DNA from: GCA-2711565 sp963664245
Lineage (GTDB): Bacteria; Bacteroidota; Bacteroidia; Bacteroidales; GCA-2711565
DNA: 64,000 nt
Direction of reading: 5' to 3'
Assembly (NCBI GenBank): GCA_963664245.1
Contig: OY760934.1
Span: forward strand, 3,534,001-3,598,000
In this document: in pieces, positions 8,242 to 16,316 of the stretch
Position numbering within the stretch: the stretch's first letter is position 1
How the letters are laid out: every line of letters starts with the position of its first letter
Position numbers and translations under genes: made by a program
Notes under the pieces: model-generated
The model's input: the letters and a program-made list of their open reading frames with translations, nothing else
The model's database searches: none
What the model was told of the DNA's origin: nothing

Positions 8242-8269
8242 ATTTCTAAATATTTTTTTTATTTCTAAA
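8242..8269. promoter_or_regulatory. direct repeat ATTTCTAAA in the divergent control region
   Basis: ATTTCTAAA occurs at 8242-8250 and again at 8261-8269, a 19-bp period (about two helix turns), just upstream of and overlapping the -33 zone of the Rrf2 gene. It could be an operator for Rrf2 autoregulation or simply AT-rich sequence. Confidence 0.35.
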
Positions 8270-8276
8270 ACGAACC

Positions 8277-8284
8277 TACATTTG
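8277..8284 (+). promoter_or_regulatory. candidate -7 box of the Rrf2-family gene
   Basis: TACATTTG matches TAnnTTTG exactly and lies 29 bp before the ATG. The -33 position is T-rich but lacks TTTG. Confidence 0.5.
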
Positions 8285-8313
8285 GGTAATTAAATACTTA
8301 GATTGATAGAATA

Positions 8314-8712
8314 ATGTCGAAAATTGTTACCCTTTCAGAAGCCGCATCTATTGCATTACACGGAATTATTTTAGTTGCACGATCCGATAAATTAATTAAC
8401 GTGATTAAAATTGCCGAAGTTACCGGAAGTTCCAAACATCACGTAGCAAAGGTTTTTCAGCGTTTAGTTAAGGATAACTTTATTGAATCGCACCGGGGGC
8501 CTTCCGGTGGTTTTTCGATGAAAAAGAATCCCAAGGATATTACCCTTTTAGAGATATATGAATCTATTGAAGGTAAAATTGAAGTTCAGGATTGCCCCTT
8601 AGATAAACCAATTTGCCCTTTCGGTAAATGTATATTAGAAGGTGTGACCAGAGAAATGACCACGCAATATCGTAATTTCCTTTCAGAACAAACCTTAGAT
8701 AAATATCTCTGA
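8314..8712 (+). CDS. Rrf2-family transcriptional regulator
   Basis: This 132-residue winged-helix regulator of the Rrf2 family (IscR/NsrR type) has a helix-turn-helix around residues 30-60 (IKIAEVTGSSKHHVAKVFQRL) and the wing HRGPSGGFSM. Three cysteines, C94, C101 and C106 (DCPLDKPICPFGKC), are placed to hold an iron-sulfur cluster, so it may sense NO or redox state. It lies upstream of, and on the same strand as, an Fe-S protein and hcp, a neighbourhood that fits NO or nitrosative-stress control as by NsrR. That target assignment is inference. Confidence 0.9.
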   Translation: MSKIVTLSEAASIALHGIILVARSDKLINVIKIAEVTGSSKHHVAKVFQRLVKDNFIESHRGPSGGFSMKKNPKDITLLEIYESIEGKIEVQDCPLDKPICPFGKCILEGVTREMTTQYRNFLSEQTLDKYL

Positions 8713-8765
8713 TATATATCATATTTCTTTCCGGTAAGATTTTTTTTCTATATTATTTTTATAAT

Positions 8766-8773
8766 TATATTTG
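8766..8773 (+). promoter_or_regulatory. candidate -7 box of the Fe-S protein gene
   Basis: TATATTTG matches TAnnTTTG, 28 bp before the start codon. A T-rich but G-less stretch occupies the -33 zone. Confidence 0.5.
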
Positions 8774-8801
8774 CGTAATCAAATACCAAAATTCCTGTAT
8801 A

Positions 8802-9713
8802 ATGGAATTTGAACAAATTTTGAAAGAAATGAAGAGGCAGATTATAAAGATTGATGAGGATAAATGTACTGGCTGTGGCTTGTGTATACCAGGGTGCCCT
8901 GAGAGTGCTTTACAAATGATTGACGGAAAAGCCCGTCTGGTAAGTGATTTGATGTGTGATGGGTTGGGAGCCTGTATTGGTGAGTGTCCTGAAGGTGCTA
9001 TTGAAATAGAAGAACGCGAAGCAGAGCCATACAATGAAGTAGGGGTGATGAAGGAGATTGTTAAAAAAGGGCAGAATACCATTATTGCTCATTTAGCGCA
9101 TTTGCATGAGCATGGTGAGTTTGTTTTTTACAAACAAGCGGTTGATTATTTAAAATCAGTAGAAGCTGAATTAGATTTTGATTTATTGTTGGGCAAAGTT
9201 GGGAAAATAGAGGATTCCCAAGAGGAAAGTGCTCATTCTTGTGGTGGCGGATGCCCGGGAGCTGCGATGAAAGATTTTAGGGTAGATGTGGATCAAGTGG
9301 GGGAAGCTGCCACTTCTTCTGCACCGCAGCCCTCTGCTTTGCGGCAATGGCCGGTACAGATGCATCTGGTCAATCCCAATGCGCCGTATTTTAAAGGTGC
9401 TGATGTGTTATTGGCTGCCGATTGCGTTGCATTTTCAATGGGGGCTTTTCACCAGGAATATTTAGCAGGAAAAGCTTTGGCTATTGCCTGCCCAAAACTG
9501 GATCAGGGATTGGAAATTTACATCGAGAAACTTCGTCAGATGATAGATGAAGCCAAAATTAACACTTTGCACGTGATGGTTATGGAGGTTCCATGCTGTG
9601 GCGGATTGATCCAAATAGCGAAAGCAGCTGTTCAAAAGGCTTCGAGAAATTTTCCGGTTAAGCGGACAGTCGTCGGAATAAAAGGAGATATTTTATCCGA
9701 AGAATGGGTGTAA
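8802..9713 (+). CDS. ferredoxin-domain Fe-S protein linked to hcp
   Basis: This 303-residue protein begins with a ferredoxin domain. The first motif C22-x2-C25-x2-C28-x3-C32 is complete. The second (C52, C58, C62) lacks one cysteine, with Leu in its place. The remaining two thirds carry further Cys motifs (HSCGGGCPG near 146-154, ACPKLD, and VPCCGG) that could bind another cluster or metal. Proteins of this build commonly sit next to hcp in anaerobes and are thought to pass electrons to it, although I know of no direct proof. It is followed by hcp after 75 bp. A second possible start is the Met at residue 10. Confidence 0.8.
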   Translation: MEFEQILKEMKRQIIKIDEDKCTGCGLCIPGCPESALQMIDGKARLVSDLMCDGLGACIGECPEGAIEIEEREAEPYNEVGVMKEIVKKGQNTIIAHLAHLHEHGEFVFYKQAVDYLKSVEAELDFDLLLGKVGKIEDSQEESAHSCGGGCPGAAMKDFRVDVDQVGEAATSSAPQPSALRQWPVQMHLVNPNAPYFKGADVLLAADCVAFSMGAFHQEYLAGKALAIACPKLDQGLEIYIEKLRQMIDEAKINTLHVMVMEVPCCGGLIQIAKAAVQKASRNFPVKRTVVGIKGDILSEEWV

Positions 9714-9718
9714 ATACT

Positions 9719-9743
9719 TGAGGAAATTCTCCCTCATTTTTTT
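9719..9743 (+). terminator. weak hairpin plus T-run between the Fe-S gene and hcp
   Basis: TGAGG (9719-9723) pairs with CCTCA (9732-9736) and is followed by seven T. The 5-bp stem is short, so it may be a partial terminator or attenuator that sets the ratio of the two products. Confidence 0.45.
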
Positions 9744-9788
9744 GATTATAAATAGGAAATTAAGTGATTAAATAATAAAAATAAAGAA

Positions 9789-11441
9789 ATGAGTATGTTT
9801 TGTTATCAATGTCAGGAAGCAGCCAAAGGTTTTGGCTGTACCTTAAAAGGAGTTTGTGGTAAAACCGATGAGGTTTCTAAACTTCAGGATTTATTAATGT
9901 TTGTTACCAAAGGAGTCGCTTATTATGCCGATAAAGCGGGCGAAAAAGGGCTGGAAAATAAAATTGTGAGCAAATATGTATTGGATGCGTTATTTACAAC
10001 CATTACCAATGCGAATTTTCACGAAGAACAAATTAAGGCGAAGATTACTAAAGGATTGCTAATACGCGATCAAGTTAAAAATGCTTATATTGATGACGGT
10101 GGAGTGCTGAATGAAAATCTCCCCGATGCAGCAATCTGGGTTGGAAAAGAAAGCGAGTATGAATTTAAAGCGACGCAGGTTGGTGTTCTTTCTACCGAAA
10201 ATGAAGATGTGCGCTCATTGCGTGAGTTATTAACTTACGGATTGAAAAGCTTGGCTGCTTATACTGACCATGCCCTAAATCTTGGTTATGAAGAAAGCGA
10301 AATTTACGCCTTTATTTATAAAGGTTTAGTAGCTACTTTGAACGATGATTTGAGTGCAGATGACTTGGTAGATATGGTTATGGAGTGTGGTAAATTTGGG
10401 GTACATGCAATGGCTTTATTGGATAAAGCAAATACAGAAACATACGGAAATCCTGAAATTACTAAAGTTAACATTGGTGTACGCAGCAACCCAGGCATCC
10501 TAATTTCTGGTCATGATTTAAAGGATATGGAAGAATTGTTGAAACAAACGGAGGGTACTGGCATTGATGTGTATACACATTCTGAAATGTTGCCGGCTCA
10601 CTATTATCCTGCATTTAAAAAATATGAGCACTTTGTAGGAAATTATGGAAATGTCTGGTGGAAACAACGCGAAGAATTTGAAACTTTTAACGGGCCAATA
10701 CTTTTTACGACAAACTGTATTGTTCCCCCGGCAAAAAATGCCCCTTATTTTGATAAGGTTTTTACTACCGGATCTGCGGGGCTTACCGGTTTTACTCATA
10801 TTCCTGAGGGAGAAAATGGACAGCCTAAAGACTTTTCTCAGATTATTGAGTTAGCGAAAACATGTGAACCTCCAATTGAAATTGAATCTGGCGAAATTAT
10901 TGGTGGTTTTGCTCATAACCAGGTGATGCAGCTGGCTGACAAAGTAGTTGATGCGGTAAAATCAGGGGCAATTAAGAAATTTTTTGTGATGGCCGGTTGC
11001 GACGGACGGATGAAAAGTCGGGATTATTACACTGAATTTGCGAAAGAGTTGCCAAAAGATACCGTAATTTTAACGGCCGGTTGCGCCAAGTACCGTTACA
11101 ATAAACTGGAATTAGGTGATATTGGAGGAATTCCCCGTATGCTGGATGCCGGGCAGTGTAATGACTCTTACTCGTTGGCAGTAATTGCACTCAAATTAAA
11201 AGAAGTATTTGAGTTGAACAACATTAATGACTTGCCCATAGCTTATAATATTGCATGGTATGAACAAAAAGCAGTAATTGTTTTGTTGGCCTTACTTTAT
11301 TTAGGCGTTAAGAACATCCATTTAGGACCGACATTACCAGCCTTTTTATCTCCGAATGTAGCTAATATATTGGTTGAAACTTTTGGGATTAGCGGAATTG
11401 GAAGTGTTGAAGAGGATATGAAAGTGTTTGAAGTTGCCTAA
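9789..11441 (+). CDS. hcp: hybrid cluster protein (hydroxylamine/NO reductase)
   Basis: Hcp (550 residues) carries a cubane cluster and a unique hybrid Fe-S-O cluster. It reduces hydroxylamine in vitro and NO in vivo and can act as a protein S-nitrosylase. The N-terminal cysteines C5, C8, C17 and C23 give C-x2-C-x8-C-x5-C, the [4Fe-4S] spacing of anaerobe (class I-type) proteins and not the wider spacing of the E. coli type. Hybrid-cluster ligands are visible in ISGHDLKD, TNCIVPP, MAGCDGR, TAGCAKYRYN, GQCNDSYS and WYEQKAV. The upstream genes encode a likely electron donor and an Rrf2 regulator. Confidence 0.95.
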   Translation: MSMFCYQCQEAAKGFGCTLKGVCGKTDEVSKLQDLLMFVTKGVAYYADKAGEKGLENKIVSKYVLDALFTTITNANFHEEQIKAKITKGLLIRDQVKNAYIDDGGVLNENLPDAAIWVGKESEYEFKATQVGVLSTENEDVRSLRELLTYGLKSLAAYTDHALNLGYEESEIYAFIYKGLVATLNDDLSADDLVDMVMECGKFGVHAMALLDKANTETYGNPEITKVNIGVRSNPGILISGHDLKDMEELLKQTEGTGIDVYTHSEMLPAHYYPAFKKYEHFVGNYGNVWWKQREEFETFNGPILFTTNCIVPPAKNAPYFDKVFTTGSAGLTGFTHIPEGENGQPKDFSQIIELAKTCEPPIEIESGEIIGGFAHNQVMQLADKVVDAVKSGAIKKFFVMAGCDGRMKSRDYYTEFAKELPKDTVILTAGCAKYRYNKLELGDIGGIPRMLDAGQCNDSYSLAVIALKLKEVFELNNINDLPIAYNIAWYEQKAVIVLLALLYLGVKNIHLGPTLPAFLSPNVANILVETFGISGIGSVEEDMKVFEVA

Positions 11442-11471
11442 TAACTTTTATGTTTTAATGATAGGTTTACT

Positions 11472-11492
11472 GGGAGCTTCGGCTCCCTTTTT
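11472..11492 (+). terminator. intrinsic terminator after hcp
   Basis: GGGAGC (11472-11477), a TTCG tetraloop, then GCTCCC (11482-11487) and a T-run. This is a textbook rho-independent terminator 31 bp after the hcp stop. Confidence 0.9.
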
Positions 11493-11595
11493 CTTTCATT
11501 TTAATGATGGCTTAAAAATTTAGAATAGCAGGGAATATACTTGCCGGATAAATATGTTTTCTTATTTTCGCAACTTCAATTGTTGTATTCATTTT

Positions 11596-12072
11596 ATGCT
11601 GAAAAAGGTCTTTCGGAAAAGAGTTGTACTTATAGCCTGTTTGTTAATAGCAGTTTTTTCTTATTCATTTTATGTTACCGATGCTATTTCCTACATCAAT
11701 GATGATCCGCATGCTTGCAAGCATTGCCACGTTATGGATGAACACTATGACGCATGGAGACTGGCTTCTCATCCCAAGGAGGTTGAATGTAACCAATGCC
11801 ATTTGCCCAATAAAAACCTGTTTTCTAAAAATTGCAAAAAGGCCTTTTCCGGTTTGAACCACTCGGCAACTTATGTTTTTAGCAGCGATTTGTGTGTTTG
11901 TTTAAAAAAGGAGAGCAAAGCTTTGATAAAAGATAATTGCATCCGTTGTCATGGTGATTTGTTTTCGAAAGAATCCTCTTCCTTCGAGAATTTATTTCAC
12001 GACGAATTTAAAGAACGTTTCTGCTGGGAGTGCCATACAACTTCGGCGCATAAAAGAGCGAAGAAGAAATAA
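11596..12072 (+). CDS. NrfH/NapC-type tetrahaem cytochrome c
   Basis: This protein of about 158 residues has one N-terminal membrane anchor (residues 7-27) and four CxxCH haem motifs (CKHCH, CNQCH, CIRCH, CWECH). The first is followed by VM and then YDAWRLASH, as in NrfH, whose haem 1 uses that Met. NrfH-type proteins oxidise menaquinol and pass electrons to periplasmic nitrite reductase NrfA. No nrfA gene follows here; the next gene is convergent. Either nrfA lies elsewhere or this protein serves another reductase. The start was set at the Met directly before the anchor (MLKKVFRKR); an upstream in-frame ATG at 11554 is less likely. Confidence 0.82.
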   Translation: MLKKVFRKRVVLIACLLIAVFSYSFYVTDAISYINDDPHACKHCHVMDEHYDAWRLASHPKEVECNQCHLPNKNLFSKNCKKAFSGLNHSATYVFSSDLCVCLKKESKALIKDNCIRCHGDLFSKESSSFENLFHDEFKERFCWECHTTSAHKRAKKK

Positions 12073-12092
12073 TTTTTTTCCTCGCTTTAGTT

Positions 12093-13313
12093 TTACCCTT
12101 TCTTTTTATAATTCTTACGGGCTTTGGGATTTCTTTTCCGGTAATGATTTTTCTTTTTCGCCGAGGGATTATACTCCGGACCGCCACCTAAAAATTGGGG
12201 AAGTTGTGCTTTATGTACTTCTTTTTCCAAGAGTTTTTCAATAAGGGCAAATTGGTTTTGTTCTTTTTCGTTGATAAGGGTGATGGCAATGCCTTCGGCT
12301 TCGGCACGGGCAGTTCGCCCGATACGGTGGATATAGTCTTCACCATCGTGGGGTACATCGTAATTGATGATGAGGTCTATGTCTTCTACATCAATTCCGC
12401 GCGAAAGTATATCCGTGGCTACTAAAATATTTATTTGCTTGTTGCGAAATTTTAGCATCACTTCTTCCCGCTGTTTTTGATCAAGATCCGAATGTATTTC
12501 TGAAACCTTCATCCCCGCATTGTTCAGTGTGCGGCTTAGCTCTTTGGTGCTGCTTTTGGTAGAACAAAAAACCAGTATGCTTTTTCCGTGGTTGTTTTTA
12601 AGCAAGTGAGAAATCAGGCTGTTTTTTTGTTTGTTGTAAACCACGTAAGCCAGTTGTAAAATGCGTTCTGCGGGTTTAGATGTAGCAATGTTGATTTCAA
12701 AAGGGTTCTGTAATATTTTATGAGCAAGTATTTTGATTTCCTTGGGCATGGTGGCAGAAAATAACAGCGTTTGCCGGTTTTTTGGAACATGGCTAACAAT
12801 TTTTAAAATATCGCTGATAAAGCCCATATCGAGCATGCGGTCGGCTTCATCTAAAACCAAATATTTTAATCCTTGTGTTTTAACATAATCGTTATTTAAA
12901 TGAGCAATCATACGTCCGGGGGTGCAAATTACAATATCCGCCCCTTCTTTTAGAGCCTGTTTTTCCTGGGTGAAAATTGTTCCGTCACCGCCGCCATAAA
13001 TGGCTATAGAACTTAAACCCGTAAAATAGGCCAGACCTTCCAGTTGCTGATCTATTTGCATGGCTAGCTCCCGGGTGGGGACAATAATCATTGCTTGTAT
13101 GCTATCGTCGTTTTTTTGTGTGAGAATAAGCTGAATCAGGGGGATCAGAAAAGCTGCGGTTTTTCCGGTACCGGTTTGTGCCGAAGCGATTAAATCTTGT
13201 CCGTTTAAAATTTGCGGAATGGCTTGTTCCTGAATAGGAGTTGATTCTTTAAAGCCGAGGGAGTCAATACCCTCTTGCAGTGTAGAGGCTAAGTTAAATG
13301 CAGTAAATTTCAA
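12093..13313 (-). CDS. DEAD-box RNA helicase (RhlE-like)
   Basis: This ATP-dependent RNA helicase of 406 residues shows the Q motif (STPIQEQAIP), motif I SAQTGTGKT, Ia PTRELA, II DEAD, III SAT, and VI HRIGRTARA, followed by a short Lys/Arg-rich tail (about the last 25 residues) that probably binds RNA. The compact two-domain core with a basic tail resembles RhlE-type proteins. It likely acts in ribosome assembly or RNA turnover. It is convergent with the cytochrome gene. Confidence 0.93.
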   Translation of the reverse strand: MKFTAFNLASTLQEGIDSLGFKESTPIQEQAIPQILNGQDLIASAQTGTGKTAAFLIPLIQLILTQKNDDSIQAMIIVPTRELAMQIDQQLEGLAYFTGLSSIAIYGGGDGTIFTQEKQALKEGADIVICTPGRMIAHLNNDYVKTQGLKYLVLDEADRMLDMGFISDILKIVSHVPKNRQTLLFSATMPKEIKILAHKILQNPFEINIATSKPAERILQLAYVVYNKQKNSLISHLLKNNHGKSILVFCSTKSSTKELSRTLNNAGMKVSEIHSDLDQKQREEVMLKFRNKQINILVATDILSRGIDVEDIDLIINYDVPHDGEDYIHRIGRTARAEAEGIAITLINEKEQNQFALIEKLLEKEVHKAQLPQFLGGGPEYNPSAKKKNHYRKRNPKARKNYKKKG

Positions 13314-13335
13314 TTGTCAGTTTGTTTGTTCGGTT

Positions 13336-13343
13336 CAAAGGTA
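13336..13343 (-). promoter_or_regulatory. candidate -7 box of the DEAD-box gene
   Basis: The minus strand reads TACCTTTG (TAnnTTTG), 22 bp before the ATG, implying a very short leader. Confidence 0.5.
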
Positions 13344-13462
13344 GCTAATTAATTCAATTTAAAGTATGGCTTGTGTTAAATTACAGAATGTAGATGTGTC
13401 GTGCAGAAGGAAACATAAGCCAAAATGCAAGCGTTCTTTCCTTATTTAAAGAACACCATTAA

Positions 13463-14980
13463 TTAATCCCCAACCTTGTATATAAAATAATTCCGGTTAT
13501 TAACCACCGGGTTTATGGCGGCGTTTAACCAATCGATAAAGCTAACGTTGATGGTTGTTTCGTAGGTCAGGTTGGGTAACACTTCTTCCATTTTTTTGAC
13601 GCGATCCTCCAGTTTTTCGCCTTTGTTGTGGCTGGCAAATAAAACATAATTCGGTTTTTGTTCTTCCGGAATACTATCTATTCTGGCTTTAAAATTTTCT
13701 ATGGGACTATCTATGGTGATCTCATAAATGGGTACATAATCGCCAAGGTAAAAATAAGGCAAAGTAGCTGTTTCGTGGCGGTATTGGTCTTCGATGACAA
13801 TGGCTTTGGTATCGCCTTTCCCGTGGAGGTAAAGCATGGTTTCTACGCGCGAACGTTTGGAATAATAGGTGCTGAAAACCAACAGTAAAATAATGTTGAG
13901 GCTCCAGAAAAAACGCCAGCTAAATTTCATAATCCAGGGTTTGCGTTCCCAAAACTTATAAGTTTTCAATACGTAGTTCCAGCCCATCATGCCTAATATG
14001 ACAAAGAACGGCATCATGGTGTACATAAAGCGTTCCTGTTTGTTTGGGAAGTATGAGTGGAAGGCGAAAAATACCATTACTCCCCAGAACAAAATGGGTT
14101 GTTTGCGCCAGTTGAAAAAGGTTCCCACAAATAAGAAAACACCTAGTGGAGGGAGCATCAATGCCGGAACCAGCATAAAATAATTGTACCAGGGATGGTT
14201 GAAATAAGAGGTTGAATTGATGATGTTGTATTCGATATAATAGCGGAGCTTTCCGAAAGCAACGCCGCTTAATTCGTATTCCATCCAGCCGTGGATGAGC
14301 AGGAAGGGAATCATCCCCCCGATGCCTACAAATACAAGTTCTTTCCACTTGCGCTTAATAATCATCCCGATAATTGCCCCCAGAATAAACAGTGCCACCT
14401 GGTAACGTAGCGAAAATGCAAGGGCAAAAGTAAGCCCTGCAATCAAAGAGTATTGTATGTATTTTTTGTTTCCGAAAGATTTAAAGATGTTCCATACTCC
14501 CATCATCAGGAAGGGGATGGGGACGACTTCCACCAGGTTTTTAACGCTCATTACCGGCATAAAGAAAAGGGTGGCTAAAAGCAGCCCGACGGTATTGGCT
14601 GTTTTTTTGTCGGTGAATTTTTCCGTGATTTTGTAACCGTAATATATTACCAGTAAAGAATAAAACGCGTGAAGAATGCGTACCACGTACATTTTGGTGT
14701 CGGGGTTATGAATGCCCAAACCTTCGAGCATGGTAAACAGTACGAAGTGGAAGCCGGGATAAATGTAGCTTCGGCCGCTTTCAAATTCGGCATAGCTGCT
14801 GGTGAACCAATTGAAAATGTCAAAACCGTCCACCCAACTTTGAGATACCTCAATCACTAAAAAGTGATCGTCCATGGCGGCGTACCCTTTAGCAAACAGG
14901 GCCGCAATCAAACGAAGAACAAGCCCAATAAATAAAATGGTTTTGAGGTTTAAATTCTGGGTGAATGTGCTAAGCTTCAT
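13463..14980 (-). CDS. GT22-like membrane mannosyltransferase (GT-C fold)
   Basis: This 505-residue polytopic membrane protein has many TM segments. The loop after TM1 has acidic residues (AMDDHFLVIEVSQ), and a later cytoplasmic/luminal motif, HSYFPNKQERFMY, resembles the HKExRF motif of glycosyltransferase family 22 (ALG9, ALG12, PIG-B). These enzymes use polyprenyl-phosphate sugars. The acceptor in this bacterium is unknown; envelope glycan or protein glycosylation is possible. The start was set at MKLSTFTQN. A long in-frame extension upstream would overlap the divergent peptidase promoter and is unlike the family, and a -7 box sits just upstream of this ATG. Confidence 0.75.
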   Translation of the reverse strand: MKLSTFTQNLNLKTILFIGLVLRLIAALFAKGYAAMDDHFLVIEVSQSWVDGFDIFNWFTSSYAEFESGRSYIYPGFHFVLFTMLEGLGIHNPDTKMYVVRILHAFYSLLVIYYGYKITEKFTDKKTANTVGLLLATLFFMPVMSVKNLVEVVPIPFLMMGVWNIFKSFGNKKYIQYSLIAGLTFALAFSLRYQVALFILGAIIGMIIKRKWKELVFVGIGGMIPFLLIHGWMEYELSGVAFGKLRYYIEYNIINSTSYFNHPWYNYFMLVPALMLPPLGVFLFVGTFFNWRKQPILFWGVMVFFAFHSYFPNKQERFMYTMMPFFVILGMMGWNYVLKTYKFWERKPWIMKFSWRFFWSLNIILLLVFSTYYSKRSRVETMLYLHGKGDTKAIVIEDQYRHETATLPYFYLGDYVPIYEITIDSPIENFKARIDSIPEEQKPNYVLFASHNKGEKLEDRVKKMEEVLPNLTYETTINVSFIDWLNAAINPVVNNRNYFIYKVGD

Positions 14981-15006
14981 ATTGGTTGAGTTGGAAAAAT
15001 TCGGAA

Positions 15007-15014
15007 CAAAGCTA
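15007..15014 (-). promoter_or_regulatory. candidate -7 box of the GT22-like gene
   Basis: The minus strand reads TAGCTTTG (TAnnTTTG), 26 bp before the chosen ATG. It supports that start over the longer reading frame. Confidence 0.5.
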
Positions 15015-15076
15015 ATTTTTTTATTCCAAAAAACCTTACCAATTATTTTCTTAAATTCGTGAACCAACAATAAAAA

Positions 15077-16168
15077 ATGAAAATGAAAAATATAATAAGA
15101 AATCTGTTTGTGTTGAGCCTTGTTTGTATGCTTGGTTTGGCAAATGCCCAGGATGTTGAGGGGCTGAAAAAGGAAATTCAAAGTGTGAAAAAACGCGTGG
15201 AAAATAATAATCATACCTATGATGTGCTGATTAAAAAAATCGACGATTTGCTTTGGTTCGAACGCGTTGGAAATATTGCCCACGTGGATAAGCTTTACAT
15301 TTATGGCCCTCCCTTGAGAAAGGTGAAAAATCCAACGGCCATGGGTGCCAATAACCCGGTAAAATTTTGGAGCTATGTGTTCATCCCTAAAAATATTGAT
15401 ATCAGTAAAAAGTATCCTTTAATTGTGCTTCCGCACGGCGGGGTTCACTCAAATTTTGGAACCTATTACACGCACATTATCCGTGAGTTGGTTTCGCAGG
15501 GATATATTGTGGTTGCTGCCGAGTACCGTGGGAGTACCGGCTATGGCAAAGGTATGTACGAAAAAATTGATTACGGCGGGTTAGAGGTTGCCGATGTAAA
15601 AGCCAGCCGCGATTACATGATTGAAAATTATGAATTTGTGGATGCAAACCGTGTTGGAATTATGGGCTGGAGCCATGGGGGACTGATTACGCTTCACAAT
15701 ATTTTTGACTATCCGAAAGACTACCAGGTTGCTTTTGCCGGGGTGCCGGTTAGCGATTTGATTTCGCGCATGGGCTATTATACCGATAGTTATCGCGATC
15801 TTTACTCGGCCGATTACCACATCGGGAAAACCGCTTATCAGGATGTGGAAGAGTACCGCAGGCGTTCTCCGGCCTGGCAAGCGCATAAGTTTCAAAACAC
15901 CCCTTTGTTGATCCATACTAATACCAACGATGATGATGTAAACGTGCTGGAGGTTGAGCACCTCATAAAATCGCTGAAAGCCGAAGGTAAAAAATTTGAA
16001 TATGAAATTTACCAGGATGTTCCGGGAGGACACTCGTTTGACCGCATGGATACTAAAATTGCCAAGGAAATCCGCGTGAAAATTTATAAATTTTTAGCCA
16101 AGGAGTTAAATCCGCCAACACCAATCAAAACCCTGAAACAACTGCATAAAGCGGCGTATATTTATTAG
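15077..16168 (+). CDS. secreted S9-family serine peptidase/hydrolase
   Basis: This exported alpha/beta hydrolase of 363 residues has a signal peptide at residues 1-24 (cleavage after ANA), a short coiled segment at 25-60, and then a prolyl-oligopeptidase-type catalytic domain. The nucleophile is S199 in GWSHGG, the acid is D286 or D287 in NTNDDDVN, and the His is H319 in GGHSFDR. There is no beta-propeller domain, so it is a short member of the S9C or dienelactone-hydrolase-like group. It could act on peptides or esters in the periplasm. It is divergent from the GT22-like gene. Confidence 0.85.
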   Translation: MKMKNIIRNLFVLSLVCMLGLANAQDVEGLKKEIQSVKKRVENNNHTYDVLIKKIDDLLWFERVGNIAHVDKLYIYGPPLRKVKNPTAMGANNPVKFWSYVFIPKNIDISKKYPLIVLPHGGVHSNFGTYYTHIIRELVSQGYIVVAAEYRGSTGYGKGMYEKIDYGGLEVADVKASRDYMIENYEFVDANRVGIMGWSHGGLITLHNIFDYPKDYQVAFAGVPVSDLISRMGYYTDSYRDLYSADYHIGKTAYQDVEEYRRRSPAWQAHKFQNTPLLIHTNTNDDDVNVLEVEHLIKSLKAEGKKFEYEIYQDVPGGHSFDRMDTKIAKEIRVKIYKFLAKELNPPTPIKTLKQLHKAAYIY

Positions 16169-16176
16169 TTTTGTTT

Positions 16177-16204
16177 AAACACGTTTGAAATAGGACGTGT
16201 TTTT
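16177..16204 (+). terminator. intrinsic terminator after the S9 peptidase
   Basis: AAACACGT (16177-16184) pairs with ACGTGTTT (16195-16202) over a 10-nt loop and ends in T. It is placed 9 bp after the stop codon. Confidence 0.7.
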
Positions 16205-16316
16205 CCGAAAAATTAATTATCTTTATATAGAAGAAAGGCCGGACAGCACTGAAAAAGTTTTTCACCCCTATTAGCATTTTTGTAGTTGTTGGTCTTTCTT
16301 TATTTTATCCGGTATT

